Assembly (NCBI GenBank): GCA_018806915.1
Contig: JAGKQI010000088.1
Location: forward strand, 806,001-870,000
Direction of reading: 5' to 3'
DNA: 64,000 nt
Source: Phytophthora colocasiae
Taxonomy: Eukaryota; Oomycota; Peronosporomycetes; Peronosporales; Peronosporaceae
Positions 43,845 to 53,364 of this stretch are shown in pieces (within the stretch, counting starts at the first letter, position 1; the number at the start of each line of letters is the position of its first letter). The notes beneath the pieces are model-generated. The model was given only the letters and a program-made list of their open reading frames with translations, had not been told where the DNA came from and did not search any database. A program made the translations under genes and the position numbers.

Positions 43845-45677
43845 TTAAGCCCACTGCCAGGGCTCCTCTTCTTGGGCGTCTTCATACTCTCGCAGGAGCT
43901 TCAGCTGCATTTCTTCCTCTTCTGCCATCCGAATCGCTAACTGCTTGTCGCTTGATTGCTGTTCTAACCGCGCGAGCTCTTGCTGCTGCAGAATCTGCAT
44001 AGACCAAGTTTCCATCTCCAACGCATCCAGGGCCGCCTGGTTCTTGCGTAAGCGTTCGAGAAGATCTTTGCGTTCAGCTTCCAGTTTCATTCTCCGCTCC
44101 AGTTTCTGCTCCAGCGTCAGCAACGGAGTCGTTGGAAATAGGGACATGGTTGGAATAGCAGTAGCCCCCCAAGCCGATGGAGGTGGAGAATGAGGTTCTG
44201 GAGAGTTTACATGCACCGGATCCACTGCATGTTGACTCCCTGACCACACTGGTTCCACCCATACCTCTTCTTCGTCCTGCTTCAAGTACACCAAGTCGTG
44301 GATAGCATCATCCAAAGGTTTCACAGTGATACGAGATTGATACTGCTTGAGCCCTTGAATATCCAAAAACCAGTCGTTTAGTGCGTGCAGCCACGAATGA
44401 ATCTCGACGTACCAGTTCTTCTGGAGGAATTTGGTCAAAAGATCTTTCGTAGCCTCCTTCTGATCGGCCCCACTTCCTCCAAGCGCTCCATCGCCCATCA
44501 CCAACACGAGGACGTTCTTATGTTTAGCCGACCCCGTGGTTTGCAGTAAGTCCAGCAATACGTAGTACAGCCCTTTATTCCCACTAGAACTAGGATTCAA
44601 GGAGTGGATTTCCCAGTCGAATGTCTGCAGAGGCAAAGCCAGTTCCCGCGGCATTTTTCGATATGAAGCCAGCTTGCGCTTCACTAAATCCGCCTTCGTA
44701 CCGCATACACGCTGCGTCAACTGTCGGAAATTCAGACGCACGTCGTAGCCGCTTCGAGCGCCATCAATACGTTGATACAGCCATTGACTATTGCACACTG
44801 CGCCAGCGATGTTGTCGAGATTCATAAAAACATATCGTTGGCGATTGATTGATGGATACTTGTTTGTTGACAGCTCTGCTAGTCTTGCTTTGCGTCGTTC
44901 GATGTCGCCTATTTCTTGTTCCAGCATCCCTGCTCTTCTATCGTCCTGGGTAGTTTGTTGATATTCCAGCAGGTCAAAGGGTTTGCCTGGACTGCTACAA
45001 CTGCTGCTGCTACCACCAGTGAGCTGTGGGTGCAGTGTAGGCGAGCTTCCCTTGCGTTGATAGTCGATCTTTCCCGAATCTCCACAATGCTTCGCAGTCA
45101 GCAGCTTCTTGAGATACTTATCCATACTCTTGACATAGAATCCCTCGATCTCAGTGAATTGCCAGTCACTCTTGTCGTAGCACAAGTCCAGAGTCACAAG
45201 TTGTACGTGCCATTGCGCCTTCAAAAAAGCGTCGACGCAGCTCTTTAGACCTTTAGACAGAACTCCTGTTGCTAACACCAGGGTTCTTTTTGCACCATTA
45301 ATAGAGCCAGCTTTTAGTTGTTTCTTGAGCATTTTCTCCAATGTTGGATGCTGTGACGTCCCTTTTTGTGTGAGTTTCCAGTCAATCTTTGCTGAGCCAT
45401 CACTGCGAACCGCTTCAAGAGCTTTGGCTTCAGTAATATTAGGGTTACAATAGGTTCCTCTCCAGCACTGGACGCGGCTTGGCTGCTGGTCGTTGAGCAG
45501 AACTGTGAGGTTCTTCGGGCATAAAGCCACATCTCCGGAAAAGCTTGCTAATTCCTTGTGGAATTGAGCTTCGTGGCTCAGCACATGGGCGCGCACAGAG
45601 CTCAATAGGGAGTCCAAATCCACGTAGATGAAACGCTGTTCGCTGCTTTGAGGCGGGTGACTAGAAGCGCGAGGCAT
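43845..45677 (-). CDS. Protein with two NYN/PIN-like domains and C-terminal coiled coil
   Basis: Single exon, 610 residues from MPRASSHPPQ at 45677; this start is preferred over an upstream ATG (45797) because an Inr/FPR promoter lies between them. Residues about 15-190 (FIYVDLDSLLSSVRAH, then RTLVLATGVLSKGLKSCVDA) and about 280-465 (YVFMNLDNIAGAV, then KNVLVLVMGDGALGGSGADQ, FLQKNWYVEIHSW) look like a duplicated Rossmann-like nuclease fold of the NYN/LabA type: a buried strand ending in Asp, and a late strand with a Gly-Asp turn. The last 95 residues are a charged coiled coil. By family it could be an RNA-processing or RNA-binding protein; this is inference from pattern only, and the second strand 1 has NLD instead of DLD. 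Confidence 0.7.
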   Translation of the reverse strand: MPRASSHPPQSSEQRFIYVDLDSLLSSVRAHVLSHEAQFHKELASFSGDVALCPKNLTVLLNDQQPSRVQCWRGTYCNPNITEAKALEAVRSDGSAKIDWKLTQKGTSQHPTLEKMLKKQLKAGSINGAKRTLVLATGVLSKGLKSCVDAFLKAQWHVQLVTLDLCYDKSDWQFTEIEGFYVKSMDKYLKKLLTAKHCGDSGKIDYQRKGSSPTLHPQLTGGSSSSCSSPGKPFDLLEYQQTTQDDRRAGMLEQEIGDIERRKARLAELSTNKYPSINRQRYVFMNLDNIAGAVCNSQWLYQRIDGARSGYDVRLNFRQLTQRVCGTKADLVKRKLASYRKMPRELALPLQTFDWEIHSLNPSSSGNKGLYYVLLDLLQTTGSAKHKNVLVLVMGDGALGGSGADQKEATKDLLTKFLQKNWYVEIHSWLHALNDWFLDIQGLKQYQSRITVKPLDDAIHDLVYLKQDEEEVWVEPVWSGSQHAVDPVHVNSPEPHSPPPSAWGATAIPTMSLFPTTPLLTLEQKLERRMKLEAERKDLLERLRKNQAALDALEMETWSMQILQQQELARLEQQSSDKQLAIRMAEEEEMQLKLLREYEDAQEEEPWQWA

Positions 45678-45722
45678 AGCGACAATAAGGCGAAGGACAG
45701 GCGTAAAGTTATCTTGGAGGAC

Positions 45723-45738
45723 GCAAATTGCGGAATGA
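45723..45738 (-). promoter_or_regulatory. Oomycete Inr/FPR core promoter of the NYN-like gene
   Basis: Minus strand TCATTCCGCAATTTGC, an exact fit to the oomycete initiator plus flanking promoter region, 46-61 bp upstream of the chosen ATG. Confidence 0.8.
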
Positions 45739-45922
45739 CCAATAGAAAGTGTCAGTGAAAAGGGAAAGTTGCGTGAAGGTTGACGCAGTGACTTCAACTT
45801 GGTAGACGAATCAGATGAGCCGTTTTTGGCGGTACAACTACTACAAGATGGCGATCGTCATGCAGGTCATTTCCCATCAAATCGTCATAATGTCCATAAT
45901 AATGTAAGTTATTCGTACAGCT

Positions 45923-47060
45923 TTAGTAGCTCGAGATAGTTTCGTAAAACTCCACCACCCGTGTATCTGCTAGTAAGCGGCCACCAGCTCTATCGCGTAC
46001 TCGAGCCTTCAACCGTAGTCCTTCAAGAGATCGTACGCGAGACAACGCGACGTAGGCTTGGCCGAATTCGAACACGCGCGACAGATCCAGCACGGCAGCG
46101 TCGAACGACAGACCCTGGCTCTTGTGGATGCTGATAGCCCAGGCTAGAGCCAACGGCAGCTGGCGTCTTGATGCCAGTACGACGTCAGCTACACTTACGG
46201 AGAATTCCTCCTGCCCGACAACCTCTGTCACACCGTTGGAGAAGCGCACGATGGGCAGGTTCGACTGAGGCGTGAACCCTTCCACTATTCCGCGCGAACC
46301 ATTCACGAGACCACGTGCGGCATTCAGCGTCTTGATCAGCAACACCCGTGCGTTCACTAAGGCAATCGAAGGATACACAAGTGGTTAGTAGCTTATAAAA
46401 AGGCAAAGCTGCACGCAGACACGCACTCTTCAGTGACAACTTTGCTGAGGCTGGACAAGCGCTAAGGAACTCGGTTTTGCCACTGTTGATAAAACAACAA
46501 CACATTGTTAGCAGCAAGTCAAGTACTTCAAGTAGAAGCAAAATATTGTACGCACCGGTCCGCTGAAAGGTAGTTGAATTTCTTTCCTCCGAGTTCGTCA
46601 ATAGCTCGTGTGTTAGTCTGTGGACATGGAAGTCGAACGGTAAGTATCAACAAAGGGGATGTCAATAGTAACGAAACGTACCCGTAGAACGTCATCATTA
46701 TGTGAGAAGATGTGGATAGCATCGTCACTGTCGCTGCCAGCGCTTGGCTTGTAGCGCTCATTAAGTTTGTCAATCATGGCGGGTGTAGGACGTCCCACTC
46801 GGAAAGCGTTCAGGATCCGCACAAAGTCGTCGTCTCGCTGTCTGAAGATCTCCTTCAATACAACCGTTTCGGTGATTCCTCGTACCCATGCGTTGCTTTC
46901 GAAGCAAAGCAGTGGTGGTGGTGTTGGTGCTGATTCTGCTCCCTGACCGCGCACTCGTCTGCCTACCGGTGGTAGCTGGAAGAAGTCGCCTGAAAGGATG
47001 AGCTGGATACCGCCGAAGAAAGCTGTGCTGCGTCGTATCTGCCTCGCTACTGCCTCCAAG
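45923..47060 (-). pseudogene. PIF1-like helicase, 3' part (separated by MULE)
   Basis: C-terminal two thirds of a PIF1 5'-3' DNA helicase. Exons 47060-46682, 46617-46556, 46482-46427 and 46356-45923 are joined by canonical GT-AG introns of 64, 73 and 70 bp, and the frame is kept across all three. Motifs: EAVARQIRRSTAFFGG, LILSGDFFQLPPVG (motif III), LKEIFRQ, LLIKTLNAARGLVNGSRGIV, HKSQGLSFDAAVLDLS (motif V), QAYVALSRVRSLEGL (motif VI). PIF1 proteins act in genome and telomere maintenance and replication. The N-terminal part is at 50069-50753, 3 kb away because of a MULE insertion. Confidence 0.88.
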
Positions 47061-47127
47061 GTAAGCTTTTTTAATGACCGTTTTTTGACATGACCGGTTC
47101 TTATGAACGGAACTTTTTTTTGGCATT

Positions 47128-47932
47128 AGAGGTTTTTAGCAGAACCGTTCCTGTTCAGACTTGTCAATCATCTGTCAGCACAACTGACAAGTTTCCGTAA
47201 CTAACTTTAGCAGAACTGTCCTGCTTCTTCGTGACCTGATGTCGACGGTGCTTAAAATTAGCTGGGTTCTACCAACGTTTTACTCACATTCAGTAATTAA
47301 ATGCAGGCGACCAAGATGGTAGTAGAAGAAGCCATCGTGAGGCGAGCACTTCGAGCAGAAGACTACGAGTCGACCTCCAGCGTATCCGACAGAGAGGATA
47401 TAGACGATGTTGCGTCATCCAAGTCGACACCCAGCAAACCGCGTAGAACGAAGCGTAAGAACGCTTTCCAACAAGACGTCGAGGGGCAAGAAAAACGTTT
47501 ACGCGCCGATATGTGGTGCTTCTCAAATCGGAACTTTTTCGCGCATTGGCAGTATTAAAGTTGATAAGCATCCTACGCGCTAAAGTCAGTTGACGCACGA
47601 CCTGGAGCATGTCGCTCTCGTAACCTTCCTCTATTGCCAACATGACGGGCAGTGTACTCTTATTATCGAGCTGTTAGGAAATTGAGGTTAGCAAAGTTCT
47701 TCAGTACCCGAATGTCTCTCCCGAAAGTCTTCTAATCCACCTAAAGTTTAGCGCGCCAGGAGAACGAGTTAGCTCACTGTACAATGATGAGCAAGAACAG
47801 CATTTTGTTGTTCAAATGGTGTGTTCAAAGCTACCTACCTGTTCACACTTGTCAGTTCCACGATGAGGTTAGGCGTAAAACCCGTATGGTCAACAGACTT
47901 TTCGTGAATACACAGTTCTGCTAAAAACCTCT
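47128..47932. mobile_element. Harbinger-type non-autonomous element nested in the MULE
   Basis: Inverted repeats AGAGGTTTTTAGCAGAAC (47128-47145 and complement ending 47932), with ATT on both sides (47125-47127, 47933-47935). The 805 bp carries only a remnant of the Myb-like ORF found in the larger Harbinger element at 56993-59417, whose ends (AGAGGCTTTTAGCAAAT) are clearly related. Confidence 0.88.
47301..47558 (+). pseudogene. Remnant of Harbinger Myb-like ORF
   Basis: Shares EEAIVRRALRAEDYESTSSV and PRRTKRKNAFQQDVEGQEKR with the corresponding part of the ORF at 57192-57977 (ARRRALRAKSDSDDSVSDCS and PKRVNAFQQEIKRQEKRQRQ). The SANT part is gone and the C-terminus diverges after EKRLRA. Not functional. 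Confidence 0.75.
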
Positions 47933-48106
47933 ATTGTTTGCCCTGAACGGATCTTTGTACGGCAACATCACCTGCATCAAACGCCATGCAGCTATTCTCA
48001 AGAGATTCTTCACACCTCTACCTCTCTTAGCTACTATCTATTCATGGAGAAAGTTAGTTGAGATTTCTATCCTTCCACAGACAACAATTCTCCCGACGGA
48101 ACGCAA

Positions 48107-49918
48107 GTGCTCACCAGTACCAAGGCGATGGCCCGTCAAAATACGCCGACTCAACCGAAGCACAAACGCCCCTCTGGCCGGAAAGAGACTCGTGCCACCA
48201 GGAGTACTGTCATTAGATCGGGAGAGATCCGTCATCGGGAGCAAGACGACCAGGCTTCCTCTAGCAACGACGACCCACCCACCCAAGCTACCACGCAGCA
48301 GCTCCAAACGCGAACGAAAAAGAAACGGGGTAACAAAACCACGAAGATTTACAAAAGCTTTAAGTATACGAAGTCGTGGGCGTCGAAAAAGAACATCGCA
48401 TTTAATTGCAACACTCGCCGCACAAGTGGCTGCAAGGCCCAGCTGAAGATAACCCCGGTGGGTGAGTGGAGTGTTACCGGTAGTCATACCTGCAGAAATA
48501 ACGTTGTTGGTGGTGGTGTACCAGCGAACGAGACCGACGCGATGAAACGCATGACTGATAAGCTTACCACAGAAAACCCGGGGAAGACCGAAAACGAGAT
48601 ATGGGGTCTGGTGTGCGCTCAATTTTATGGTGAAGATCGCGATGAAATAGTGGACGGTCTCACTGAAGAGCAGGTCATAGGGCGAGTACGTCGTGCAAGA
48701 CGTAGGTACTACGGTGGCAATATCCACGGAGTCGTCGAAGTTCCTCCCTTCTCAAAAGTGACGGACTCAGCGATACCTTTCTTTCGGTTTCACTTTGTGA
48801 CACCCCACCAGAATCCAAAGAAGCCCGCTGAGAGGATACTAGGGTGGGCACACCCAGCCTTAAAGGAGTTGCTCTTATATAACAGCATTTCCCTTTTCAT
48901 AGACGGCACTTTCCGGTGTGTGCCTCGAGGCTTTCATCAATGTCTAATTTTGATGGTCGACGATCCAGCTCGCAACATGTTCACACCTGTGTACTTCGTT
49001 CTCTGTACATCGAGGACAGAGACGACGTACAATGATATTCTCCATTTAATTTCCCGAGACACGGAGAAGAAGATGACACCAGCTGAAATTGTCTGTGACT
49101 TTGAATTCGGCTTGATATCCGCCGTGCAACAAGCCTTCCCAAACGCAGAAGTTGTTGGGTGCTTTTTCCATTTTAAACAAGCACTGCGTCGGCGGATGAA
49201 GTTTGAACACATCACCGAAAAGGAGATTTCGATAGCCATGACACCGGGATGCCTCGATATTTTGACTATCATTGATCCAGAGTTTATAGACTCAAAAGGC
49301 ATCGCGTGGGTTAAACTCGAGATCAAGAGACAGTGTGCTACTAAAGGCTGCGCGTATTCCACCCGCCAATGGAGAAGCTTCTGGAGATACTTTCACAGAA
49401 TTTGGCTGGGGAAGTATTCTGTCTCTGAGTGGAACGTGTTTGGTATCGCCAACACGATTGTTGCGCGGACCAATAACCCTCTCGAAAGGTTCAACAGGGA
49501 GATGAATGCGGCTTTTAAACCGCATCCAAGTTTGCGTCATTTTGTTGCAACGATTGCAAAGATGTCCACTGAATACGCTCTTAAAATGTCAAATATTACG
49601 AGAGGATTGCGACAGAAGAAGAAGCGCTTGCCGCGGATTGATCTCCCGATGTCTCCAGACTTTGAGGCCTTTGAAGTTCCCGCTGAGTCCGACGTTGAGA
49701 ACGAGGTCAGTTCTGACTCTGACGAGTTCATTGAATCGATTTGCAGCAGCAGCGACGTCGACGATACGCTGGATAGCAACTCTGATGACGACCCACCGAG
49801 CAGTAAAGTAGTCGTTGAGAGTCTGGAGCCACAAATCGAGCAGCACGCCGTCGGTTATGACTTCTCTTTGGACTATAGTGGAAGCGAAGACTCCGGAGAA
49901 GAAACCAGCGACACATAA
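48107..49918 (+). CDS. MULE transposase, intact
   Basis: 603 codons uninterrupted (a second ATG, MARQNTPTQ, at 48128 may be the true start). Residues about 80-135 form a FLYWCH/WRKY-like zinc finger (SFKYTKSWASKKNIAFNCNT, SGCKAQLKI, GSHTC). The MULE catalytic core has LFIDGTFRCVP (first Asp, about 265), IVCDFEFGLISAVQQAF (second Asp), VVGCFFHFKQAL (the CxxH insertion) and RTNNPLERFNREMN (Glu). The C-terminus is acidic and Ser-rich. The catalytic triad and zinc residues are all present and there is no stop, so this copy could be active. It lies inside, and opposite to, the PIF1 gene. Confidence 0.9.
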   Translation: MLTSTKAMARQNTPTQPKHKRPSGRKETRATRSTVIRSGEIRHREQDDQASSSNDDPPTQATTQQLQTRTKKKRGNKTTKIYKSFKYTKSWASKKNIAFNCNTRRTSGCKAQLKITPVGEWSVTGSHTCRNNVVGGGVPANETDAMKRMTDKLTTENPGKTENEIWGLVCAQFYGEDRDEIVDGLTEEQVIGRVRRARRRYYGGNIHGVVEVPPFSKVTDSAIPFFRFHFVTPHQNPKKPAERILGWAHPALKELLLYNSISLFIDGTFRCVPRGFHQCLILMVDDPARNMFTPVYFVLCTSRTETTYNDILHLISRDTEKKMTPAEIVCDFEFGLISAVQQAFPNAEVVGCFFHFKQALRRRMKFEHITEKEISIAMTPGCLDILTIIDPEFIDSKGIAWVKLEIKRQCATKGCAYSTRQWRSFWRYFHRIWLGKYSVSEWNVFGIANTIVARTNNPLERFNREMNAAFKPHPSLRHFVATIAKMSTEYALKMSNITRGLRQKKKRLPRIDLPMSPDFEAFEVPAESDVENEVSSDSDEFIESICSSSDVDDTLDSNSDDDPPSSKVVVESLEPQIEQHAVGYDFSLDYSGSEDSGEETSDT

Positions 49919-50068
49919 GAGCCCAAAGCGGTAAAGCTTTCTTACTCAATCTACATTACGTTGCTTTTAACAAATATACGTGTTTGGCATGACATGAAGA
50001 TTTGACCGGAATTACATCCGTTCAAAAGTTCCGGTCATGGCAGAATACGGTCATAAAAGAAGTCTACG

Positions 50069-50753
50069 GTCAAACAGACGTCCGTCCAGCATGGAAATCT
50101 ATAACCAGCACACGAACAGTTTTCCACCGTATAATTGCATCTTTCTTGCGGCCGATCTGCTTGAGCAGTTCTTGTCTCGACGTGTGTACACGTGGATCAA
50201 TACCTGCGAAATGATGGAGTGTCATGCCTCCGATGTTGTAAGCTGCAATACCGGTTGTAGCAGTCGCATACACACGCCCCAAGGCATGGCCGCAGCCGTG
50301 CTTCAGTAAATGTTGCAGCAAGAAGGACTTGCCGGTACCTGCACTGCCGGTGAAGAACACATTTCTGCCTTGCGCCACAAGCTCCAATACGCGCTTTTGC
50401 TCTGCAGTTAGCTGTGATTTTCTGTGGATCGGCCTTATTGGAGATGTTGCGTGGTGCGTGGTTTTTCGTCGGCAAGCACTTCGCTCCTCTGGTCCGGGTG
50501 ATTGCGAGCTGTTGGTTAAGTCGGTGAGAGGATCCCGAGAGCGTTTAGTACCGACTCGTCGATCAATAGCAGGCGTTGAGGGGACTGTTTGCATCGGTCT
50601 TCTAGCCACCCGTGCAGCAGCAACAATTTTTGACTTGGAAATGCCACCAGAACGAATACAGAAGTCCCGTAGCGCCACCATTTCTTCCGGATCACCTTCA
50701 CGCAGATTATACTGAGTGATTCGAGCCCGCTCTCTTCTGCACAACAGCACCAC
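50069..50753 (-). pseudogene. PIF1-like helicase, 5' part with Walker A; Walker B damaged
   Basis: N-terminal region of the PIF1 gene whose remainder is at 45923-47060. A poorly conserved basic N-terminus (KRSRDPLTDL) is followed by LTAEQKRVLELVAQGRNVFF, TGSAGTGKSFLLQHLL (Walker A), TGIAAYNIGGMTLHHFAG and RVLVID. Here the sequence reads GATTTCCATGCTGGACGG where a codon for the Walker B Glu would be needed; allowing about five missing bases gives VID(E)ISMLDGRLFD, the usual PIF1 motif II. So the gene seems hit twice, by a small deletion and by the MULE. The true start may be slightly upstream (to about 50800), where GSYT and GPNG-like codons continue. Confidence 0.82.
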
Positions 50754-51012
50754 ACATCCATTAGGTCCCGTGTATAACTCCCAGAGCGGACATCATTGCA
50801 GCTCCAACCTGATGAGGCACATCTTTCCCAGGTAGAATTCATATGGGATCAGATTGCAACTGGAACTGGATCAGGGATCAGAATATAAGCGGTATAGTTT
50901 CTGATCAGAGCACCTGTTCAAAAAAAAGTTGTATTATAGTCCCGAAATACGTGAAGCAAGAGACTAAATTCCGACCGTACTTTTGCGGTGTTTCTAGCGC
51001 ACAACGTCGAGA
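50754..51012. other. PIF1 upstream region
   Basis: Includes the likely 5' end of the PIF1 coding region and its leader; no other feature is seen. Confidence 0.3.
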
Positions 51013-51389
51013 ACAAGCGCGGTGGAGAACTCTGGCTGGCGGTTTAATGCTCCGTGTGCGGAGCACGCGGGCTTAAACCCCAGCGCTGTCGACGGATCAA
51101 GCGCAGGCGAAGCCGGAGCGGGCTTAGGGTCTGCACCCGCGAGCGTAGCGAGCCGCTAGGGGTGGCTGGGATCGCGCGCAGCGCGTAGCTGGGCAGTAAA
51201 GGACAAGCGCGGAGAACGCTGGCTGGCGGTTTAATGCTCCGTGTGCGGAGCACGCGGGCTTAAACCCCAGTGCTGCCGCCGGATCAAGCGAAGGCGAAGC
51301 CGGAGCGGGCTTAGGGTCTGCACTCGCGAGCGTAGCGAGCCGCAAGGGGTGGCTGGGATCGCGCGCAGCGCGCAGCTGGGTTGTAAAGG
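51013..51389. repeat. GC-rich direct repeat, two units of about 188 bp
   Basis: Two adjacent copies (51013-51202 and 51203-51389) differ at few positions. Each holds small hairpins: GCTCCG-TGTG-CGGAGC (51049-51064 and again at 51236-51251), GCGAGCGTAGCGAGCC and GCGCGCAGCGCG. The composition differs sharply from the AT-rich flanks. No coding capacity is trusted although all frames are stop-poor. Its class is unknown; it could be a SINE-like or REP-like repeat. Confidence 0.8.
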
Positions 51390-51494
51390 CAGTAGAGAGA
51401 GGAGGTATTTTATTGATCCGAAACTACAGATCTTGATCAGAGTTTTTAAAATTGTATACAGTCAAATTGCATTTCGGACTATTTGGCTATTGAA

Positions 51495-51860
51495 CTAGAT
51501 CCAGTTCAATCCAGGAACTATTTCCCATACTGCGTAACTCGAGTAAATCTCGTACTTATGCGCCTGAATCTTAATTGCCTTGTGAAGTGGAGGGTCGTCA
51601 CTCATCACTTCCAGCCCACCGCGACGTCGAATAAGCTGGTGCAGTATACAAGTTAGGAAGAGGTTTGCACACTTCAAGTATCCGACAGTTTGCTGTTGCA
51701 CGTACCACGGCTCTCGGGTAAAGCATTGTAGAAATATTGCGACCAGTGGGTCCGTCTGCCTGCTGCAATTCAACCGTGCAGCGCACTGACATCGAAGCAG
51801 CAAAGGCTGCGCAAGAGTGCTGGCTTCGAGTTGCCGTTTCAAAGTTTTGAATGATAACAA
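51495..51860 (-). CDS. Hypothetical 121-residue protein
   Basis: An uninterrupted minus-strand frame with a Cys-rich first half (RCQCAARLNC) and a hydrophobic middle (VGYLKCANLFLTCILHQLI). I recognise no domain, and there is no promoter signature. It may be a fragment of a larger gene or chance. Confidence 0.3.
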   Translation of the reverse strand: MLSFKTLKRQLEASTLAQPLLLRCQCAARLNCSRQTDPLVAIFLQCFTREPWYVQQQTVGYLKCANLFLTCILHQLIRRRGGLEVMSDDPPLHKAIKIQAHKYEIYSSYAVWEIVPGLNWI

Positions 51861-52435
51861 TTGTAACAGGTCAACATATCTATTACGACAGGTTTCTTTT
51901 TAATACTGAGCGCAAGTTTATATGTAGGCAAACTCAATCGCGCACCGATTCCGCCGTCGGACAATTGTGTCTAGCATTTATTATCACAGCAGCAGCAACA
52001 ACAACCGTAACGCTACCCTCAGCAGCATAACCGTCGGTTAAACCGAGCAGTCCATGGTTGGTTACATGGTGTCATGGGACTGTAGCCATTTGAAAAAGCA
52101 TTTTCTAGAAAGTATTTCCAGAACGATTCGCTTTTTTATTTATCAATCCCATGTATCTGATCCCATTTAATTTGACCAATGTCATGCATCTGATTCTCTT
52201 GTGGCCCACACAAAAAACAAAATACTCGACCCTTATAGGCTAAAACCCTTTCATTTCATCGTCCCTACCCCGCCTGCATTTGGTTGGTTCGAGTGAAGCG
52301 GACTCGCGATGACTTGATCTTTGTATACCCCTACGTTTTGAAGGCCAGCGCGCCTTCGCCTTCGGCTTCCTCCGCCTCCGCTAGACTTATTTTACCCTTC
52401 CTTCCGCTCGTTTAAGTCCCAAGCCCGAATCCAAG
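51861..52435. other. RPL37 upstream region
   Basis: 575 bp with no gene. Contains AT-rich DNA, a CAG/CAA tract (51990-52010) and a pyrimidine-rich stretch shortly before the RPL37 ATG (TTTTACCCTTCCTTCCGCTC, 52390-52409), a usual setting for ribosomal protein genes. CTTTCATTTCATC at about 52247 is a weak Inr candidate. Confidence 0.35.
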
Positions 52436-53067
52436 ATGGTACGGCCTGCCTCTTTCTCTGCGTAGCTCAGGCTGTGGGGCCCGGTGCACAATGGCACTGG
52501 GTTGACCGTGTTCCTCTCCGTCTCCCCTTCCCAGCGGTGGGTGGTTTCAGTGTCGTTAGCTTCAGCTTCAGAGCATGCGAATCAGAACAGGAATCAGACG
52601 CTGTCATTTACAGGAGACGGAGAAGCATCGGATCAATTCAGCAGCAGCACAAACAGACATCAGCATGGAGACGAACACAGTGGACTGACCAGTGTGTATT
52701 ATTATTGTGTCAATGTAGACGAAAGGTACGCAGAGTTTCGGTATGCGCCACAACAAGACCCACACCATCTGCAGACGGTGTGGGCGCAGCTCTTACCACA
52801 TCCAGAAGAGCACCTGCTCTTCGTGTGGTTACCCTGCTGCCAAGATGCGCAAGTGTAAGTATTGATCTCATGCTTTTTTCTGTCGAAAAAGCACAATTCT
52901 GACGGTTTATTTGTTGGAAACGTGCAGTCAACTGGAGCCAGAAGGCTCTGCGTCGCCGCACGACGGGCACGGGCCGCATGCGCCACCTGAAGAACGTCCA
53001 GCGTCGTTTCAAGAACGGCTTCCGTGAGGGTTCTTCCGCTGTGTCGAAGAAGGCCGCCACCAACTAA
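52436..53067 (+). CDS. RPL37: 60S ribosomal protein eL37
   Basis: Three exons: 52436-52438 (the ATG alone), 52719-52854 and 52928-53067, with introns 52439-52718 (GT...TGTAG) and 52855-52927 (GTAAGT...GCAG). The joined frame gives 92 residues, the family length. It starts [20 protein letters not shown], has the zinc-binding [20 protein letters not shown] (two CxxC pairs in CRRCG and CSSCG) and ends [20 protein letters not shown] then [15 protein letters not shown]. eL37 sits in the large ribosomal subunit. The ATG-only first exon with a 280-bp first intron is typical of ribosomal protein genes in several eukaryotes, where the first intron can aid expression. Confidence 0.95.
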
Positions 53068-53364
53068 GTACCCAATTAAGGGGAACAGGGAAACAGGCAG
53101 CTTGGGGTAAAAAAATCAACACTAGCTAGCGAAGCGACGGGAAAGCGGCAACAAGGACGTTGGGGACGAAACGAAAGCGGAAATTGGAGCTTTGGAAGTG
53201 CTAGCGACAACTGACGACACAGGCGAAAGCGTGCGGAGACGACTGTCACGACTACTTTCCGGCAACATGAGACGCCAACGTCTTTCCAATCCAATATTCA
53301 CATCCTTTAGCCGTTCCCCCACTCGAGTTCTGTGTCTTGGTGTGTATTGAGTATCTGCGTGTAG

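Larger units (their letters stand above)
47061..50068 (+). mobile_element. Mutator-like (MULE) transposon inserted in PIF1 gene
   Basis: The two ends match in inverted orientation: left GGTAAGCTTTTTTAATGACC and right (complement) CGTAGACTTCTTTTATGACC, continuing through GACATGACCGG and GCCATGACCGG to GAACGGA, about 55 bp with mismatches. It carries an uninterrupted transposase and an 805-bp Harbinger-type insertion close to its left end. I could not see the 9-11 bp target duplication expected of MULEs, so the outer limits may be off by several bases. Confidence 0.8.

Noticed and set aside
47050..50080. A clear 9-bp MULE target duplication
   Set aside because: Flanks CTGCCTCCAA and GTCAAACAGA do not match; ends may be set slightly wrong or the flank has decayed.
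45923..50753. PIF1 helicase as part of a Helitron
   Set aside because: Three canonical introns, no Rep (HUH) motif and no Helitron ends; a cellular PIF1 fits better.
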